A DNA stretch of 64,000 bases from Hexactinellida sp. DTS-2022 (taxonomy: Eukaryota > Porifera > Hexactinellida). Below, piece after piece: positions 36,045-47,364 of this stretch (positions are counted from its first letter, which is position 1; every line of letters starts with the position of its first letter). A program made the position numbers and the translations under genes. The notes below the pieces were generated by a model. It worked only from the letters and a program-made list of their open reading frames with translations, did no database searches and was not told the DNA's origin. Location: positions 10,788,001 to 10,852,000 of the forward strand of contig JAPNXP010000002.1 in the NCBI GenBank assembly GCA_028753945.1, read 5' to 3'.

Positions 36045-36175
36045 GACACACTTAAACGAGCACATGTCTCCCTCGAAATCAAATCAAGTCCCTGGGACAT
36101 TCCAGACGGATACCAAGTTTCGGACTTTAGCATTAGACAAACAAATTATCGCATTGAGAGAGACAACCCTTTTAG
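36045..36175 (+). repeat. Direct repeat D, right copy
   Basis: Partner of 35111-35238, about 935 bp away in the same orientation. The pair does not start TG and end CA, and no retroviral-type coding lies between, so I do not call it an LTR. Confidence 0.8.
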
Positions 36176-37164
36176 CTAGTCACGATTTCATTGACAAAGT
36201 GAGAATAGCATTTACAGTTCCTGTCATGTGATGTTGTTGATTCTTGAAAATAAATCGGCATATCTTTTGTTGATCTCGGTAATGTGCTCTAATCGCGATT
36301 TCATATGCAAATTAAGAAGAGAATGTGTATTTCCTGTAATGTACTAATGTGATTTTTGAAAATCTCTGAAAAAAGTAAATATATTTGGATCATTTCGGTT
36401 GTCATAGCCTCCAATAATTATTTCAAATTGGAATCACATAGAGATCACTCCGAAAAATTATACTTCTCTGATATTATCAATTGTTATTGTACTAAATAAT
36501 AAATAAAATTGTGGAAACGGAATACAGTTGCAGTCCAAGGGTATGGAGTGAGTATATACAACACGCTACTCGTTTATCCTAGTAAGCTGATATATTCAAT
36601 AATATAAGGAGTATATATGTAAGCTATTTTATGACTGCTAGTGCTCTACTATAAGGCTTTTAAGCATTGATTTTTTTTGAAATTCTATATTTAAGCTCCC
36701 ATAGAGAATATTATGGTACTAAAGCTTAGGCTTGAAAATTGAAAAAGAGCACAGTTCTAATTTTTGGTCTAAACATTCTACCATGTCCCCTTGAGTTAGT
36801 CTAGGAAGGTGCTAATATCAAAAAGTCAGGATTTCATCGAAATTGCTCGATTTTAGAAAAAACGTACGGTTTTCCTTATTTGAGGAACTTTTTTGCTTCC
36901 TAAGGGCCCCAGTTTGTATACTTTAGGACGAATTCGTTCAATCGGAACTGAGACAGGTCTTATTTTATTATTATAGTGCTATATTCCAAATCTCAGCGCC
37001 ATAAATTCAGAAAGTTTCCCAGAACTAAGCTTTAAAAATTGTGGCATACTATAATTAAATTTGTGGTTTTCAGGAGGCAGAGAGGATTTTCGACACGTCT
37101 ACAGCGAAGAATATTGATTCGGGAAGCAATTAAAATCGGCTATCTTACTGGAATTCAATCACTG

Positions 37165-37580
37165 ATAGTGTCTAAAAGTTAGAACTAAGCTCTAGTATAC
37201 TTTTGAATTTGGATTTCATTCTTTTGATGATCACATGACACCTCCATATATGGGCATTCGAGTTTAATATCAAGGTAGCCATTGTGATTTGAGTGATTTT
37301 TGACTTTGCAGTGATTTAGAGATCATATGTCAGTGCGATTCGTTTATTAGAGTTAAACTCTAAAGTCTCCCGTTTAGAAGAGACAAGTTTGCATGTGTCA
37401 TCAAAATTAGTCACATTCACACTATCATATAGGGCAATGTCGAAAATGGTGCGTCCTAGGCTACAAAATGTATTATTTACATATGGGAAACCAAGTATGC
37501 TGATCATTTTTCACTGGTGCAACTTGAATCTATCTCTTTTCCACTCTGAGTTACAAATTAGTTAAGAATAAGTACCCTAA
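37165..37580 (+). repeat. Dispersed repeat family E, copy E2
   Basis: GTTAGAACTAAGCTCTAG ... CCATATATGGGC, then AGAGTTAAACTCT ... GAAAATGGTGCGTCC and AAATGTATTATTTACA. This is the same two-block order as E1 but strongly diverged. Confidence 0.5.
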
Positions 37581-38225
37581 AGATCGCAGAAGGGCTATAA
37601 CTTTTGAAATATAGACTTTTACCAAAAATCTTTGTTGAGTTTTGCAAAAATTTGCTCAGAGTATCATATGTATGAATATTGAAACAATGTTATCACAATT
37701 TCTAGTTAATTTACCGTAGTGAAGACCTTTAAATCTATAGAACTGAGTTTGAAATAAAAGGCCGCTCTACTAAAACCTTCATAACTCTGGAAATAATTGT
37801 CGAATCGATGAAAACCAAAGTCTCATCTAAAGACAACATCCTCTCGTAGTGTGTGTAAAATATTGTAAAAATTTGTAAATTTTGAATTTCACTAATTTTA
37901 AACCCGGAACATGCCTTGCAGCTGCGAAATATATAATTAAGCTTGTATCTCATTTGGTCGGCGGAATTATAAAAAGGAGAGGATTTGCCTCAACAAGGTT
38001 TCACTTAGTTGGATACTCATTAGGTAGTTAGCAATGCACAATCATCTTTACTAAATGTCAGTATATGTTCACAGACCTGTGATGATAGACAATAAAAATA
38101 GTAAATCGCCAATAAAATATCGAATTACAAGTGCACTCATACCCTCAGTGGTTAAGATTCCAACAAGTGAAGCAACTGAAAGATTTGGCTTTGAATAAGG
38201 GATATAATGCAATTATATCTATCAC

Positions 38226-38262
38226 ACGAGCCCTTCGGTCTCGGTCGCGACGGATCACTCAA
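38226..38262 (-). repeat. Hairpin module (family C) fragment, reversed
   Basis: ACGAGCCCTTCGGTCTCGGT followed by CGCGACGGATCACTC is the reverse complement of the family C core, GAGTGATCCGTCGCG ... GACCGAAGGGCTCGT. Confidence 0.75.
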
Positions 38263-38986
38263 CCACTACGGTATCGAATTTAATTTTAATGCCTACAGCA
38301 ACAACAAATACTCATATAAGAAGCTTGTGAATGCTTGATTCTAGGTCACTATATCTTTACATATTAAACCCGTTTGAAACATGCCACTTGGCTCACTTTA
38401 CCTTTTTCACCTTATTGTTTACTTCTTTTATAAACAATATCAATAATATTCATATTACAAATTCGTAAATGCAAAATTTGGAATCCGCATATGTACTTGT
38501 TTACCTATATTAAAATATGGAAGCTAGTCTCTAGCAGTGATGTGCTCCGTTACTCAGTAACAGAGTAACGGTAACGGAAACGGTAACTGAAAAGAAGTTG
38601 CCGCGTCAAAAAACATAATTCCTTACTAGAACTTCAATACCAAGTGATTAACAGTTGACACTTAAAAAGGTTATATGACTGATATGTAAGCCGTTCCGGA
38701 AAATAACAAATGTTTGAAAAATCTGCTTCAAGGTAGATATTGTATAGTAAGACTGATCAAGGATAAAAAAAGAACAGTGTTAATTAACTATGTTAAAGAG
38801 TAAACTTATAATAGAATAGAAACAAAAATGCTAGCATTGGGACCATAAAGAAATGTCTCATTGATAAATAGATGTTATAACCTCTAGATGTGCAAATGAT
38901 TTAAATCACTCATTCAGCAGGAGTACACAATTGATAGAAATTAGGGATAGTGATAAAGGAAATTTCCTGGTAGAACAACCTACAAC

Positions 38987-39197
38987 CAGGGTTGTAAATC
39001 GAATCAAAAATCGAATCAAAAGGCAGAACAACCTACAACCAGGTTTGTAAATCGCATCAAATATTGCAAATATTTGATTTGAACTGAACTGATTCAGGGA
39101 TTTTTGACTGGCCAGTGAATGTATCTTATTTGCTTTGAAATGATTTGAAATCTTAATGATTTGATTTGAATACAAATGAAGTAGATTTACAATCCTG
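38987..39197. mobile_element. hAT-type MITE (CAGGGTTGTAAATC), 211 bp
   Basis: Ends CAGGGTTGTAAATCG and GATTTACAATCCTG are inverted repeats. Flanks CCTACAAC and CTTACAAA match at 6 of 8. The left side holds an internal duplication: the flank plus element start (CAACCTACAACCAGG) recurs about 55 bp inside. Interior (GATTTGAAAT)n-like. Non-coding. Confidence 0.75.
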
Positions 39198-39239
39198 CTT
39201 ACAAAAGACAAACTTAGTCATAACATTCATAAGGACATA

Positions 39240-39423
39240 CAGTGGAACTCGCTTAGTACTTACTCGACTTAATTAAGAAGTACTCTCAGAAATTACATAC
39301 GTTTGCTAATAACAGATTATTCCTCCTTCTATTAATTATAAATGATTCGGTTAAACGTAATGGATAAGACGTGCTTCGGTTAGTACGTACTTTTTCTTGT
39401 CTCCCAGGGTGGTACGTCTTAAC
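39240..39423. mobile_element. Tigger-like element, left part only
   Basis: TA followed by CAGTGGAACTCGCTTAGTAC, a Tigger-type end, with sub-terminal TTAGTACGTAC/GTACGTCTTAAC motifs. A hAT MITE begins at 39424. A convincing right end is not seen beyond it; CTTGAAAACTCCACTTT near 39870 is a weak candidate. Confidence 0.5.
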
Positions 39424-39820
39424 CAAGGTTGCAACCCAATACTGATATATTTGGTTGAACGCTTATTATTCGTGAATAGTTGATATCCTGTTGCCCAAAC
39501 GAATATCATTATTCGGTATTCGGTTGCTCAAACGAATATAAATATTGGGCATTCGGTATCCCGAGCGAATATGATCAGTATTCATATTAGTTCTTCTGTC
39601 CGTATATTCTAATAACGTGTATTCGTATTCGGTCAAGGCAACCAAAGATTATCGGTATTCGTATTCGTTCTACCAACCGAATATCATCAGAATTCGTATA
39701 TTGTTGACGTACAAATATTATCATTATCAGTATTCAGTTGAGCAACCGAATATCAGTATCAGTAATCGGTGGGGCAACTATTCATGAATACTGATATTCG
39801 ATTCGAGCGGTTTCAACTTG
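39424..39820. mobile_element. hAT-like MITE (CAAGGTTGCAACC), 397 bp
   Basis: Ends CAAGGTTGCAACCC and GCGGTTTCAACTTG are inverted repeats. Flanks GTCTTAAC and GTATTAAC match at 7 of 8, as for an 8-bp duplication. The interior consists of irregular repeats of CGAATATCATTATTCGG-like text. Each half can fold back on the other. Non-coding. Confidence 0.8.
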
Positions 39821-39828
39821 GTATTAAC

Positions 39829-42104
39829 CTCAAAAATTACCCAGAACTACTTTTGGGGGTAATGTGTCTTGAAAACTCCACTTTTCATGGGTTTTTGACA
39901 TTTTTTGGTACTAAACTTCCCACATGGTAATCAAAAAACAAGTAATCAAAATTCTATCAATGGAAATAATTGTTTACATGTTCTCAATACTCCATTAAAT
40001 TTTCAGACAAATTTATTAACCTGTTTTTGTTGAACATTTTGTTCCCCTGCTCTACCTTTCACAATCGATACTTTTGAGTAGTGTCGAAGTAGCTGAAAGC
40101 AGAATTTGAAAGTTCGATGAAAATGAGTTCCAAAGCTGCATAAATTGGATAATATCATTTGAAATTGAATTAGAATATTTTTAGCAATTTAGAGCTAAGG
40201 GCTATCTCATTTAGATCCGAAGTTGGATTTTTGTCATCTTAATAAAATATTGCAACTGAGCCAACCCCATATATGGCCATTTTAATGCAGAACACATCAT
40301 TCAAATTAAAATATAATCCCAGAAGGTTTTCCAATGAGAATGAAATAGTATCAGGATGTGATTAGAAATTTAGAGCGAGTTTCTGCTGTCCATGGATCAA
40401 GAGTAGAAAAATTTGCTTCGTCATCAAAATTGGTCAAATGAATATCACCATATATGGTCATGTTGAAAACCGTGACACTTAGGGTCCTGAAATGTATTAT
40501 ATACGTATTGAAAGTTAGGTATTTACAGTATTTCTAATGGCTATGATCATTCTATCTCAAGCGTTTCTGAAATATCTTCAGGTGTGAAATGTGTGATTTT
40601 TTCCCCCTTCTGTGGGGCAAAAGTCCATAACTAATCGAATAATTATTGGATCGTGTCGTGTAACGTCTCATTTAGTGCGCAAATTCTATTTCCATCTTTG
40701 TATTAACTATTTGGGGTGTTATATAATACATTATTGGGTATTTGAATGCTTTGAGATGTGAAAATATGACAAAACAGACAAAAGCATAGTCATAATCTGG
40801 TCATAACTCATGATTTATTATTGGAAAAGTGTTGAAACCAAATGCTACGTAAAGATAACAAGCTGACGCATTAATATCAAGAATAACAGAAATATTCTGC
40901 ATTCCAATTTCACACATAAGATCACCGGGTACTTGCATAACCTTCAACTACTTTTATGTCCCTAATTTCCTAAGTCTTTGACATATTACTGAACCTTTTG
41001 ACGTGAACCTATAAATTTTGAACTCTATAGTCCGAATCATTCTATTTTGGCACCCAATATATGGCAGTGCTGAATTTTATCACCTCGTTTAATCTTGAAA
41101 ATCGAAGAAATTCGTAGGCCGCAGCCGTAGAATACTTATAACATCAATGATAATTTCAAGAAAGTTCCAAAAAAAGTTGAGGGATATCTGCTGATCCATC
41201 CTCAGACACCTGATCAAGAATTGAAGGAAAAGTCTATAAATAATATAATTATGCATTGGGAATATTCCAGAGTGTCCTAGCGTTAGGCTTAGTTATGCAA
41301 TTACAGAGGTGATTGGCAATTTACACTTGAATAACTTCAAAGAGTCAAAAACTACCCATACCGCTAATACATGCTTCGCATGCAATATCCTTAATAGGGA
41401 ATTTACTGTTAAATGAGTTATTCAAACACTAAACACTATTAAAGACAAAATATAATTTTTCGCAGCATTGTAATAAAATACTGATCTATAAAAAAATAAA
41501 ATTTATTAACTGAGTTGTTTAGTTAAGTTTTATTGCACTTTTGAACTCATCTCTGCTGTGCGAATATATGCAGAAAATTTCAAGTGTTAATTTTCAGTAT
41601 TTTGGGAGAAGTGACCCCTACCAGAATCACCCCTTAAATAAATGCAAACTATGAAGATATGTCAGACAAAAATAGATAATCTCGATCTATTATGAAATAA
41701 AAATGAAAATTAGCCAATTGAAATAAATAGCTAGTTATCGGAGGAGGAAACTATAAAAGATGTTAAAATGGGAGCAAAAGTAAGTTTGATGATGACTGGA
41801 TTATAGAATCTGCAGATTTATCAAAACCTGCTATCGTGCAATAATGTTTCTGGGGTATATTCCTAAAGGCCGGCCCTAGTTGGACTACTAATCCAGTGAA
41901 TAGTTAGTTAAACCATAGCCTACTATACATAATGCTTAAGAGTAACTTGTGGAATTTGGACCAGGGATGCATTAGCCGATATACATGTTAAATTCCAAGT
42001 ATTATTAAATAAACCAACAATGTAATGCCTTCATTGATTCAAGGTGTAGTAAATATTTTAGACACTGATATTTCAGTTTACCACCCCCCCTTACTTTATG
42101 TTAA
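39829..42104. other. Largely unassigned; contains repeat E3
   Basis: No open frame of note. Family E copy E3 lies at 40185-40600. The remainder is AT-rich with no repeat partner seen. Confidence 0.45.
40185..40600 (+). repeat. Dispersed repeat family E, copy E3
   Basis: TAGAGCTAAGGGCTATCTC ... CCATATATGGCC, then TTTAGAGCGAGTTTC ... CATATATGGTC and GGGTCCTGAAATGTATTATA. Two-block order as in E1 and E2. Confidence 0.5.
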
Positions 42105-42824
42105 TGTTGAATTACCCCACGTGAATGAAAGTTCTTGTATTAATCTGTAATTGTGAGAAATATATACCTATACGATACAAATCAATAAACCAAAAAGAAA
42201 ATGTCCCTATATATTATACTTTTTATTTTTTGTCGGTTTCAAAATTTGGCTAATACAAATCTCCCATAGGGCGATTTCCAAGAGTGGTGGTAGATATTAT
42301 GCGGTAATTTGGCAATGCGGCCATCAATATTTGTTATCAGAATCAATATTTAAAGATTTTTAAGCGTAAGGAGTTGGTAGACGGTTTACATTTTTGAATT
42401 ATGACTTGGAATTTTTTTAATCAAGCATTTAATCAAATTTCGCATAAAAATATGACCTTTTTATTCATTTTTTGGTTTCAAAAGGTCGCAATATTTTTTA
42501 TTTAGATCTTATCAAAATTCTAAACCGCCCACCAACCGCCCATAACGATGATCTATCTGATAGATCACACAGTACTGGTCTTTAGAAAATAATGATCTTG
42601 CAAACCACACACTTATCAGGTGGAGTCTGAAAAAATCCCCCTATGGGACTTTTGTATTAGCATAATACTGCAAGCCCAATAATTTCGAATTTATGGAAGA
42701 TAATTAGATTTCGTTTTCAGTTTCGATATAGCTATAATGTCTTCCATCATATATGTGAAATTCAAACTCACACCTTCAAAACTAAATTCATGTGTTTTTT
42801 GGGTGAATCTGCCGTAATTTAACC
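42105..42824 (-). mobile_element. Family A MITE copy A3 (piggyBac-like, TTAA), 720 bp
   Basis: Reverse orientation. Ends TGTTGAATTACCCCACG and GCCGTAATTTAACC lie between TTAA 42101-42104 and TTAA 42825-42828. Same interior as A1, A2 and A4, including GGGCGATTTCC and CCGCCCACCAACCGCCC. Non-coding. Confidence 0.92.
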
Positions 42825-42828
42825 TTAA

Positions 42829-43164
42829 CACTACCATTGAGAATTGATGCTTTATTTAACAATACAAATAAGGATAACATATTACACAACAATACTGTGT
42901 TCAAATAAATTCACAAAAAGTAATATAAACTCTATATCAGGACGTATGTTTTTCATTGAACTTCTATATAACATCTTTCCAATATCAGCTTCCCTCTCCA
43001 AGTCGTCTACTTTGTACTCGTCTACTCTAATATTCTATTATGAAGATAAACATGAATCAAAAAACATAAACAAACGAACGGCATAATATAAACAAAGAAA
43101 AGTAATAAGAATACATGATGTCAGTGAAATCTTTTAAATTTTCGCTTCTCCGTTGCTCTGGAAT
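42829..43164. other. Unassigned stretch
   Basis: An open frame at 42844-43086 (+) has no motif. It lies downstream of the stop of the P-type fragment on the other strand and may include that fragment's 3' untranslated remains. Confidence 0.4.
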
Positions 43165-44297
43165 TTACCATTGAGTTGTAATTTTTACCATATTAGCTAA
43201 AAAACAATTCCCAGCTACAAATATAAGCTTCTGAAGATTATAGAAACCACTTACAATACAAGATGGACATTCCTTTCTCCACGATTGGCAATAATCGGCT
43301 TCTAAAATTACATTCAAGGTTAGATTAACTATGATTTTCCTTGATGGACCTTTGACAAACGCCGGCATGAGGTCACTATCATTTTCAATGCAGATTAGGA
43401 TCTTCCAAGCAGCAACAATGGATTCTAGGACTACCTCAGATGGGTATTTCAATCCTCAGCGATCGGAGAGTTCTATTAGTTTGAATTGAGATAGAGTAGA
43501 GGGTTCATCGACAAGTAGATCCCTATCAAAAGTTAAGATATCCCGACAAATACGACAAGGCTGACTATGTTTTAAGTATTGGTGTACTGAGTAGCCAGCA
43601 ATAAAGGTTAAGGATTGAAGTACCTGTATATTACACTCAATAGCAGAAAGATCTGGAATTGCATGCAAGAATGGATCTAGGTCAAAATCGTTATTAGAAT
43701 CTGCACCTTCCAAAGATGAAAAAGAGTGAATGAACTCTTGAAAAGAAGATGTGCTAGAAACAGTTTGACTGGAAAACATGCTTAGGATGTTAGATACTTT
43801 AAGACGGCGCTCTGATTCTAAGATTTGCAGATAGGAAACATGGTAATTTGTTCCTGACATCATACGATACAGCCCAAAATGGTGTTCTAATGGGTTTGTC
43901 TTTATGAATGATGTTAATAAGTAGGAATAACAACAGGTCTCTGTTTGAAAATTAGTTATCTGGGATAACACAAGACATGCATGTTTTAAGCATGTAATGT
44001 TTGTTTGCTCAATTTACCACCTTTCTCGGGCAGTGACTGCCAAGCATCTAACCAATAAACAATTCGTGTCAGAAAGATAAATCGCTCATCATTAAATGTT
44101 AGAGGTTTAGACATAGGATCATTCAAACGAACATGTTTATAGGGCATGTTAACGTTGAAGATTTTCCAAAGAGATAAGAGAATCCCAACAAAGTCAGAAG
44201 TGTTGGATTTAAATGCTGGAGATCGTTGTTCATTCTGTATGGCTAAACAAGCAATGGTGGATTCATGAACTACTTTCAAAACCAACTTAAGGCACCT
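43165..44297 (-). pseudogene. P-element-type transposase, C-terminal part, copy 2
   Basis: Minus-strand relative of 30490-31320, better preserved. It reads LKLVLKVVHES from 44290, then TFNDERFIFLTRIVYWLDAW and SLPEKGGKLSKQT. After a single-base shift near 44000 it continues LKHACLVLSQITNF, then NPLEHHFGLYRMMSGTNYHV, AERR-type LESERRLKVSNIL, HSQPCRICRDIL and a short second shift near 43455. The C terminus is YPSEVVLESIVAAWKIL ... QSWRKECPSC, ending at 43165. The 5' limit coincides with a possible acceptor, TTTCATACAG, just before the AGGTGCC at 44297. Copy 1 has no intron there. The THAP finger and first catalytic residues are absent upstream within the window. Either the tail of an old transposon or the last exon of a domesticated gene now broken. 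Confidence 0.85.
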
Positions 44298-44466
44298 CTG
44301 TATGAAATTTAAAAAATCTCAATCAAATGAATTAAATTTAATAATGGTAAAAAAGAAAGATCCCATTTTCACTTTCACTTTCACTTTCAATTGAAAATGA
44401 AATAACTTCCGGTTTCACTTTCACATTCCGGGGCAACGAAGGGATATATATATATATATATATATA
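44298..44466. repeat. (TTTCAC)n and (TA)n tracts
   Basis: (TTTCAC)n-type repeats at about 44367-44390, then a (TA)n tract at about 44443-44466 abutting the Tigger-like element. Confidence 0.8.
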
Positions 44467-45279
44467 CAGTGCAACCTCTATAAGTGGGGTCTCTATAAAT
44501 GGGGAACCTCCATAAGTGGGGAAGTGGGGAATGGGGGACCATAAATTTCAAGGAGTTTTTATCTCCATACAAAACAAACTCCATAAATGGGGGGAATGGA
44601 CAAATCTTAAAATGATTCTGATAAAATAATACAATATTTCAAATAAATCGTCTCAAAAGTTCTATAGAAAAAATATTTTCGATTGATCTACTCTGATGTT
44701 TTTAGAATAAATCACCTAGTGTAGATCAGCAGTTAACTAAATTGTCATAATATACAAATAAGAACTAGAACGTGCATTTTTGTGTGTGTTATATGAATAT
44801 TTTGTATAATATAGCTAAGTTTTTAATACGTCTTTTATTGTCTACGTATTACGTATAATACGTATAATGTAATACGTATTATACTTATACCTTACTTATA
44901 ATATCGAGCTCATGGAATTTGATTTGAATAACTTTTGGTTCAATCGTTATTCTTTTATTGTTAATCGACTCGTAGTATAGTTTGTATAGTACAAATATGA
45001 TTAATGTTAGATGTTGTTTTTACAACAAGAATTAGAAATATTCCATTGAATCGACTTCAAAGATATCCCTGGTTGATCATGGATTTAACGTATAATACAT
45101 ACTGATGGATAACGTATCACGTATAATACGTATTATACGTATTATACGCAATACTCGTATTAAACAACTTAGTAATATAGCATATATATTGTTTTTCCAA
45201 TTTAATTTTATAACCGGGGAATGGGGGGCAATTGAAATTTTCCCCGTCCCATGCTCCCCCACTTATAGAGGTTCCACTG
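44467..45279. mobile_element. Tigger-like element (CAGTGCAACCTCTATAAGTG), 813 bp
   Basis: Ends CAGTGCAACCTCTATAAGTG and CACTTATAGAGGTTCCACTG are inverted repeats with TA on both flanks. AAATGGGG and AAGTGGGG motifs repeat at both sub-termini. The interior contains near-palindromic ACGTATTATACGTATAATAC tracts at about 44837-44883 and 45112-45160. No transposase. Confidence 0.92.
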
Positions 45280-45411
45280 TATATTATAACTTATTAATTA
45301 AATCGATTTTTGGAGGATTTTCTATCCCTGGACACCGTTAATAACTACTTTTATATGTTTATTGAATTTTAGCATATTTTCTTCTTCTTTGTTGGTGGTC
45401 GTTATAAATAA

Positions 45412-45765
45412 ATGGCACGTTCGAATACTACTCCCAATATTTCAATCTCTACTAATTCTCTGGTCCCTGAGCTCCAAATTTCTAATAAGGAATTAATATC
45501 CCGAGAAGTTTTTATGAAACCGAGGTCGAAAAAGAAAGGTACTAAACCCATCAACATACTTACATATGCCTATGATTCAGAAGCTGATGAAGATTCCGAC
45601 TTTGATGTAGAAAATGTAATTGTTGAGGAAGAAAGTTCTTTTGATAAGTCTTTTGACTCTGACGAAGATTTCGAATCTGCTGCCGAGACTTCGGATTCTG
45701 ATAGCCATTCTTCATATATGGATCACTCGATTACAGATGATATAAGTGGATCGTTTATAATAATT
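45412..45765 (+). CDS. Candidate first exon, acidic protein of unknown function
   Basis: ATG at 45412 followed by an open frame with balanced codons. It has a Ser/Thr/Pro-rich start, a basic patch (KPRSKKKGTK at about residues 38-47), then a long acidic Ser/Asp/Glu-rich stretch (YDSEADEDSDFDVEN, DSDEDFESAAETSDSDS). The frame stays open to 45789, but a consensus donor, ATT|GTATGT, sits at 45766. This suggests a spliced first exon with an intron starting there. No later exon was found. Acidic disordered N termini of this kind occur in nuclear proteins and also in piggyBac and other transposases. The function is unknown. Confidence 0.4.
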
Positions 45766-45789
45766 GTATGTTACAACAGAAAGTTGTGA

Positions 45790-46248
45790 TAAACTGCTTC
45801 ATTAATTCACCCAGAAATATTTTCCTTTGTCCCCCTCTCTAAATTATGGATTTACGCCACTTTCCATTTGCGAGTTAAATTCTGTCAAAAAGCACGCATT
45901 GTATGTGAATTAATTTCCTCTAATAACCAGTTCGCAAGCAAATTTCTTGCAAAAATTCGACTTCCTTATATTTTAACTGAATATTGTAGCATCTTGATCC
46001 AATATAGTTGTTGGAATATTTCAGCAACACCTCTATACGCCATCGTTCTTAAGTTTACGTATGTAAACTTACACATTAGTTTTGAAATGATAAAAGTACG
46101 TTAGCTCATCTTTTAGCAAAGAAAATTGATTGTGCTCCCCAGAATTTAGGTTGCACCCTCAGTTTCAGAGAGCTAGAAACGCCACTGCCTATTAGGCCAG
46201 ATACTGAATCTATATAACTACACTATTATTGAACAAATTAGTACGTGA
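45790..46248. other. Unassigned stretch
   Basis: An open frame at 45868-46104 (+) without motif. A stretch like AGAAACGCCACTGCC near 46170 recalls hAT MITE ends but has no partner. Confidence 0.4.
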
Positions 46249-46452
46249 CAGGCCCGTAGTCAGGGGGTGCTGAGCTCCCCCAGGAGAATTTTGTCAATTT
46301 TGTTAACATCTATGATATATCTAACATTTGGATTTGTTTTATTATGGGACTTATTTTCTCGTCCTCGCATTATTTATTAACCCTTGTTCAAATTAAATCC
46401 AACTGTCGTTTAACGACTATAGAAAGATACGTCATTGTCTGGCTACGCCACT
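46249..46452. mobile_element. Possible hAT-like MITE (CAGGCCCGTAGTCAGG)
   Basis: CAGGCCCGTAGTCAGGGGG at the left and GTCTGGCTACGCCACTT at the right are imperfect inverted repeats of the GGC(C/G)TAGCCAG type seen at 6277. No target duplication is visible, so the boundaries are uncertain. Confidence 0.4.
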
Positions 46453-46495
46453 TATAGATATGGTTGCCATAGCCAACCATAGTACTCCACAACAT

Positions 46496-46745
46496 ATCTA
46501 TCTATCTATCTATCTATATGTTAAAAGAGGAATTGTTGTTTGTGTGTTTGTTTGTTTGTGTGCTTGTTTGTGTGTTTGTCCAGAATTAATAGGAAAGACT
46601 ACGAGTCCTAGAAAGCTGAAAATTTGTATACAGGGGTACTTTTGTACTGCGAAGACGATCTATTGGTTTTTGAAGAGAAATATTTACAATTAAAGGTGAC
46701 AAAAATGTTACCCAATTAAATTCGAGGGTTTGTTAGTATGGATTA
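46496..46745 (+). repeat. TG-rich dispersed module (family C, part 2)
   Basis: (TCTA)n, then TTAAAAGAGGAATTGTTG, a GTTTGTGTGTTTG tract, GTCCAGAATTAATAGGAAAG, ACTACGAGTCCTAGAAAGC and TATACAGGGGTACTTTTG. This closely matches 47745-47990 and 48325-48470, but the hairpin part is absent here. Confidence 0.75.
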
Positions 46746-46851
46746 GCTAACTTATTTAATTAGATAAATAGATTGTGCATAATAGAAAGATTATCTGAGG
46801 CCGCAATTTGATTGATTGAAAATAAATGCATCTAATTAATCTTAAGAAATA

Positions 46852-47362
46852 CAGTGGAACCCCGCGTATCGGGGCACTCGCGTATCGGGGCAGTCGGTTG
46901 GGAATTTGATTTTTTCCCGTTAAAAATAACCCCGCGTATAGGGGCGCTATTCACTTATCGGGGCACTCCACCGAAGATTATTTCTCTTGAGTAACATGCT
47001 TTTTACTTTTGAGCAGCTTAGTATTCTTTGTAATGGCCGCTAAGCGTCACCCACTCACGCTAGAGACTCGTCCTGAGGTAATCGGGGGAGTTTTTCAAAA
47101 AAGAAATTCCGTGAATATCATAGATTTGTGACTCCTAGTTTAGGTAAAGTATAATGTGAAATTGTTATGTGTAGTACTGCTTAAATATCAACCTTAACTC
47201 TAGCTTTTGACTATATGTGTATGATTTGTTGTGTAGGTGCTAACTTAATTGTTTTAACCAAACATATTGGAGTTTTCTTAGAACCCCGCGTGTCGGAGCA
47301 CTCCCTCGTATCGGGGCGCTGAGCGCTTGGACGGAGGTGCCCCGATACGCGGGTTTCCATGG
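46852..47362 (+). mobile_element. Tigger-like MITE with pogo ORF stub, copy T2, 511 bp
   Basis: Ends CAGTGGAACCCCGCGTATCG and CGATACGCGGGTTTCCATGG are inverted repeats with TA flanks. GCGTATCGGGGC is repeated at both sub-termini. Inside is an intact 32-codon ORF (47033-47131) encoding the start of a pogo/CENP-B-type DNA-binding domain. The same layout recurs at 55338-55841. Confidence 0.92.
47033..47131 (+). pseudogene. Stub of pogo/Tigger transposase N terminus
   Basis: ATG then MAAKRHPLTLETRPEVIGG ... NSVNIIDL and a stop. MAxKRxxLTLExRxEVI is the start of the CENP-B N-terminal helix-turn-helix (Pfam CENP-B_N) found in Tigger transposases. The copy in T3 (55530-55628) differs by a single visible residue (Pro14 to Ala) and ends at the same stop, so the truncation predates the spread of both copies. 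Confidence 0.8.
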
Positions 47363-47364
47363 TA

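Larger units (their letters stand above)
36176..38986. other. Largely unassigned; contains repeat E2 and a hairpin fragment
   Basis: AT-rich with only short frames. Holds E2 at 37165-37580 and a reversed family C hairpin fragment at 38226-38262. CAGTGATGTGCTCCGTTAC at 38535 looks like a hAT left end, but no matching right end was found. Confidence 0.45.

Noticed and set aside
35111-36175. LTR retrotransposon
   Set aside because: The repeats are too short, lack TG...CA ends and have no gag/pol coding between them.
38535-38600. hAT MITE starting CAGTGATGTGCTCCGTTAC
   Set aside because: No inverted right end or target duplication could be found.
46170-46250. Protein or MITE signal around AACGCCACTGCC
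   Set aside because: Only one end-like motif, no partner.
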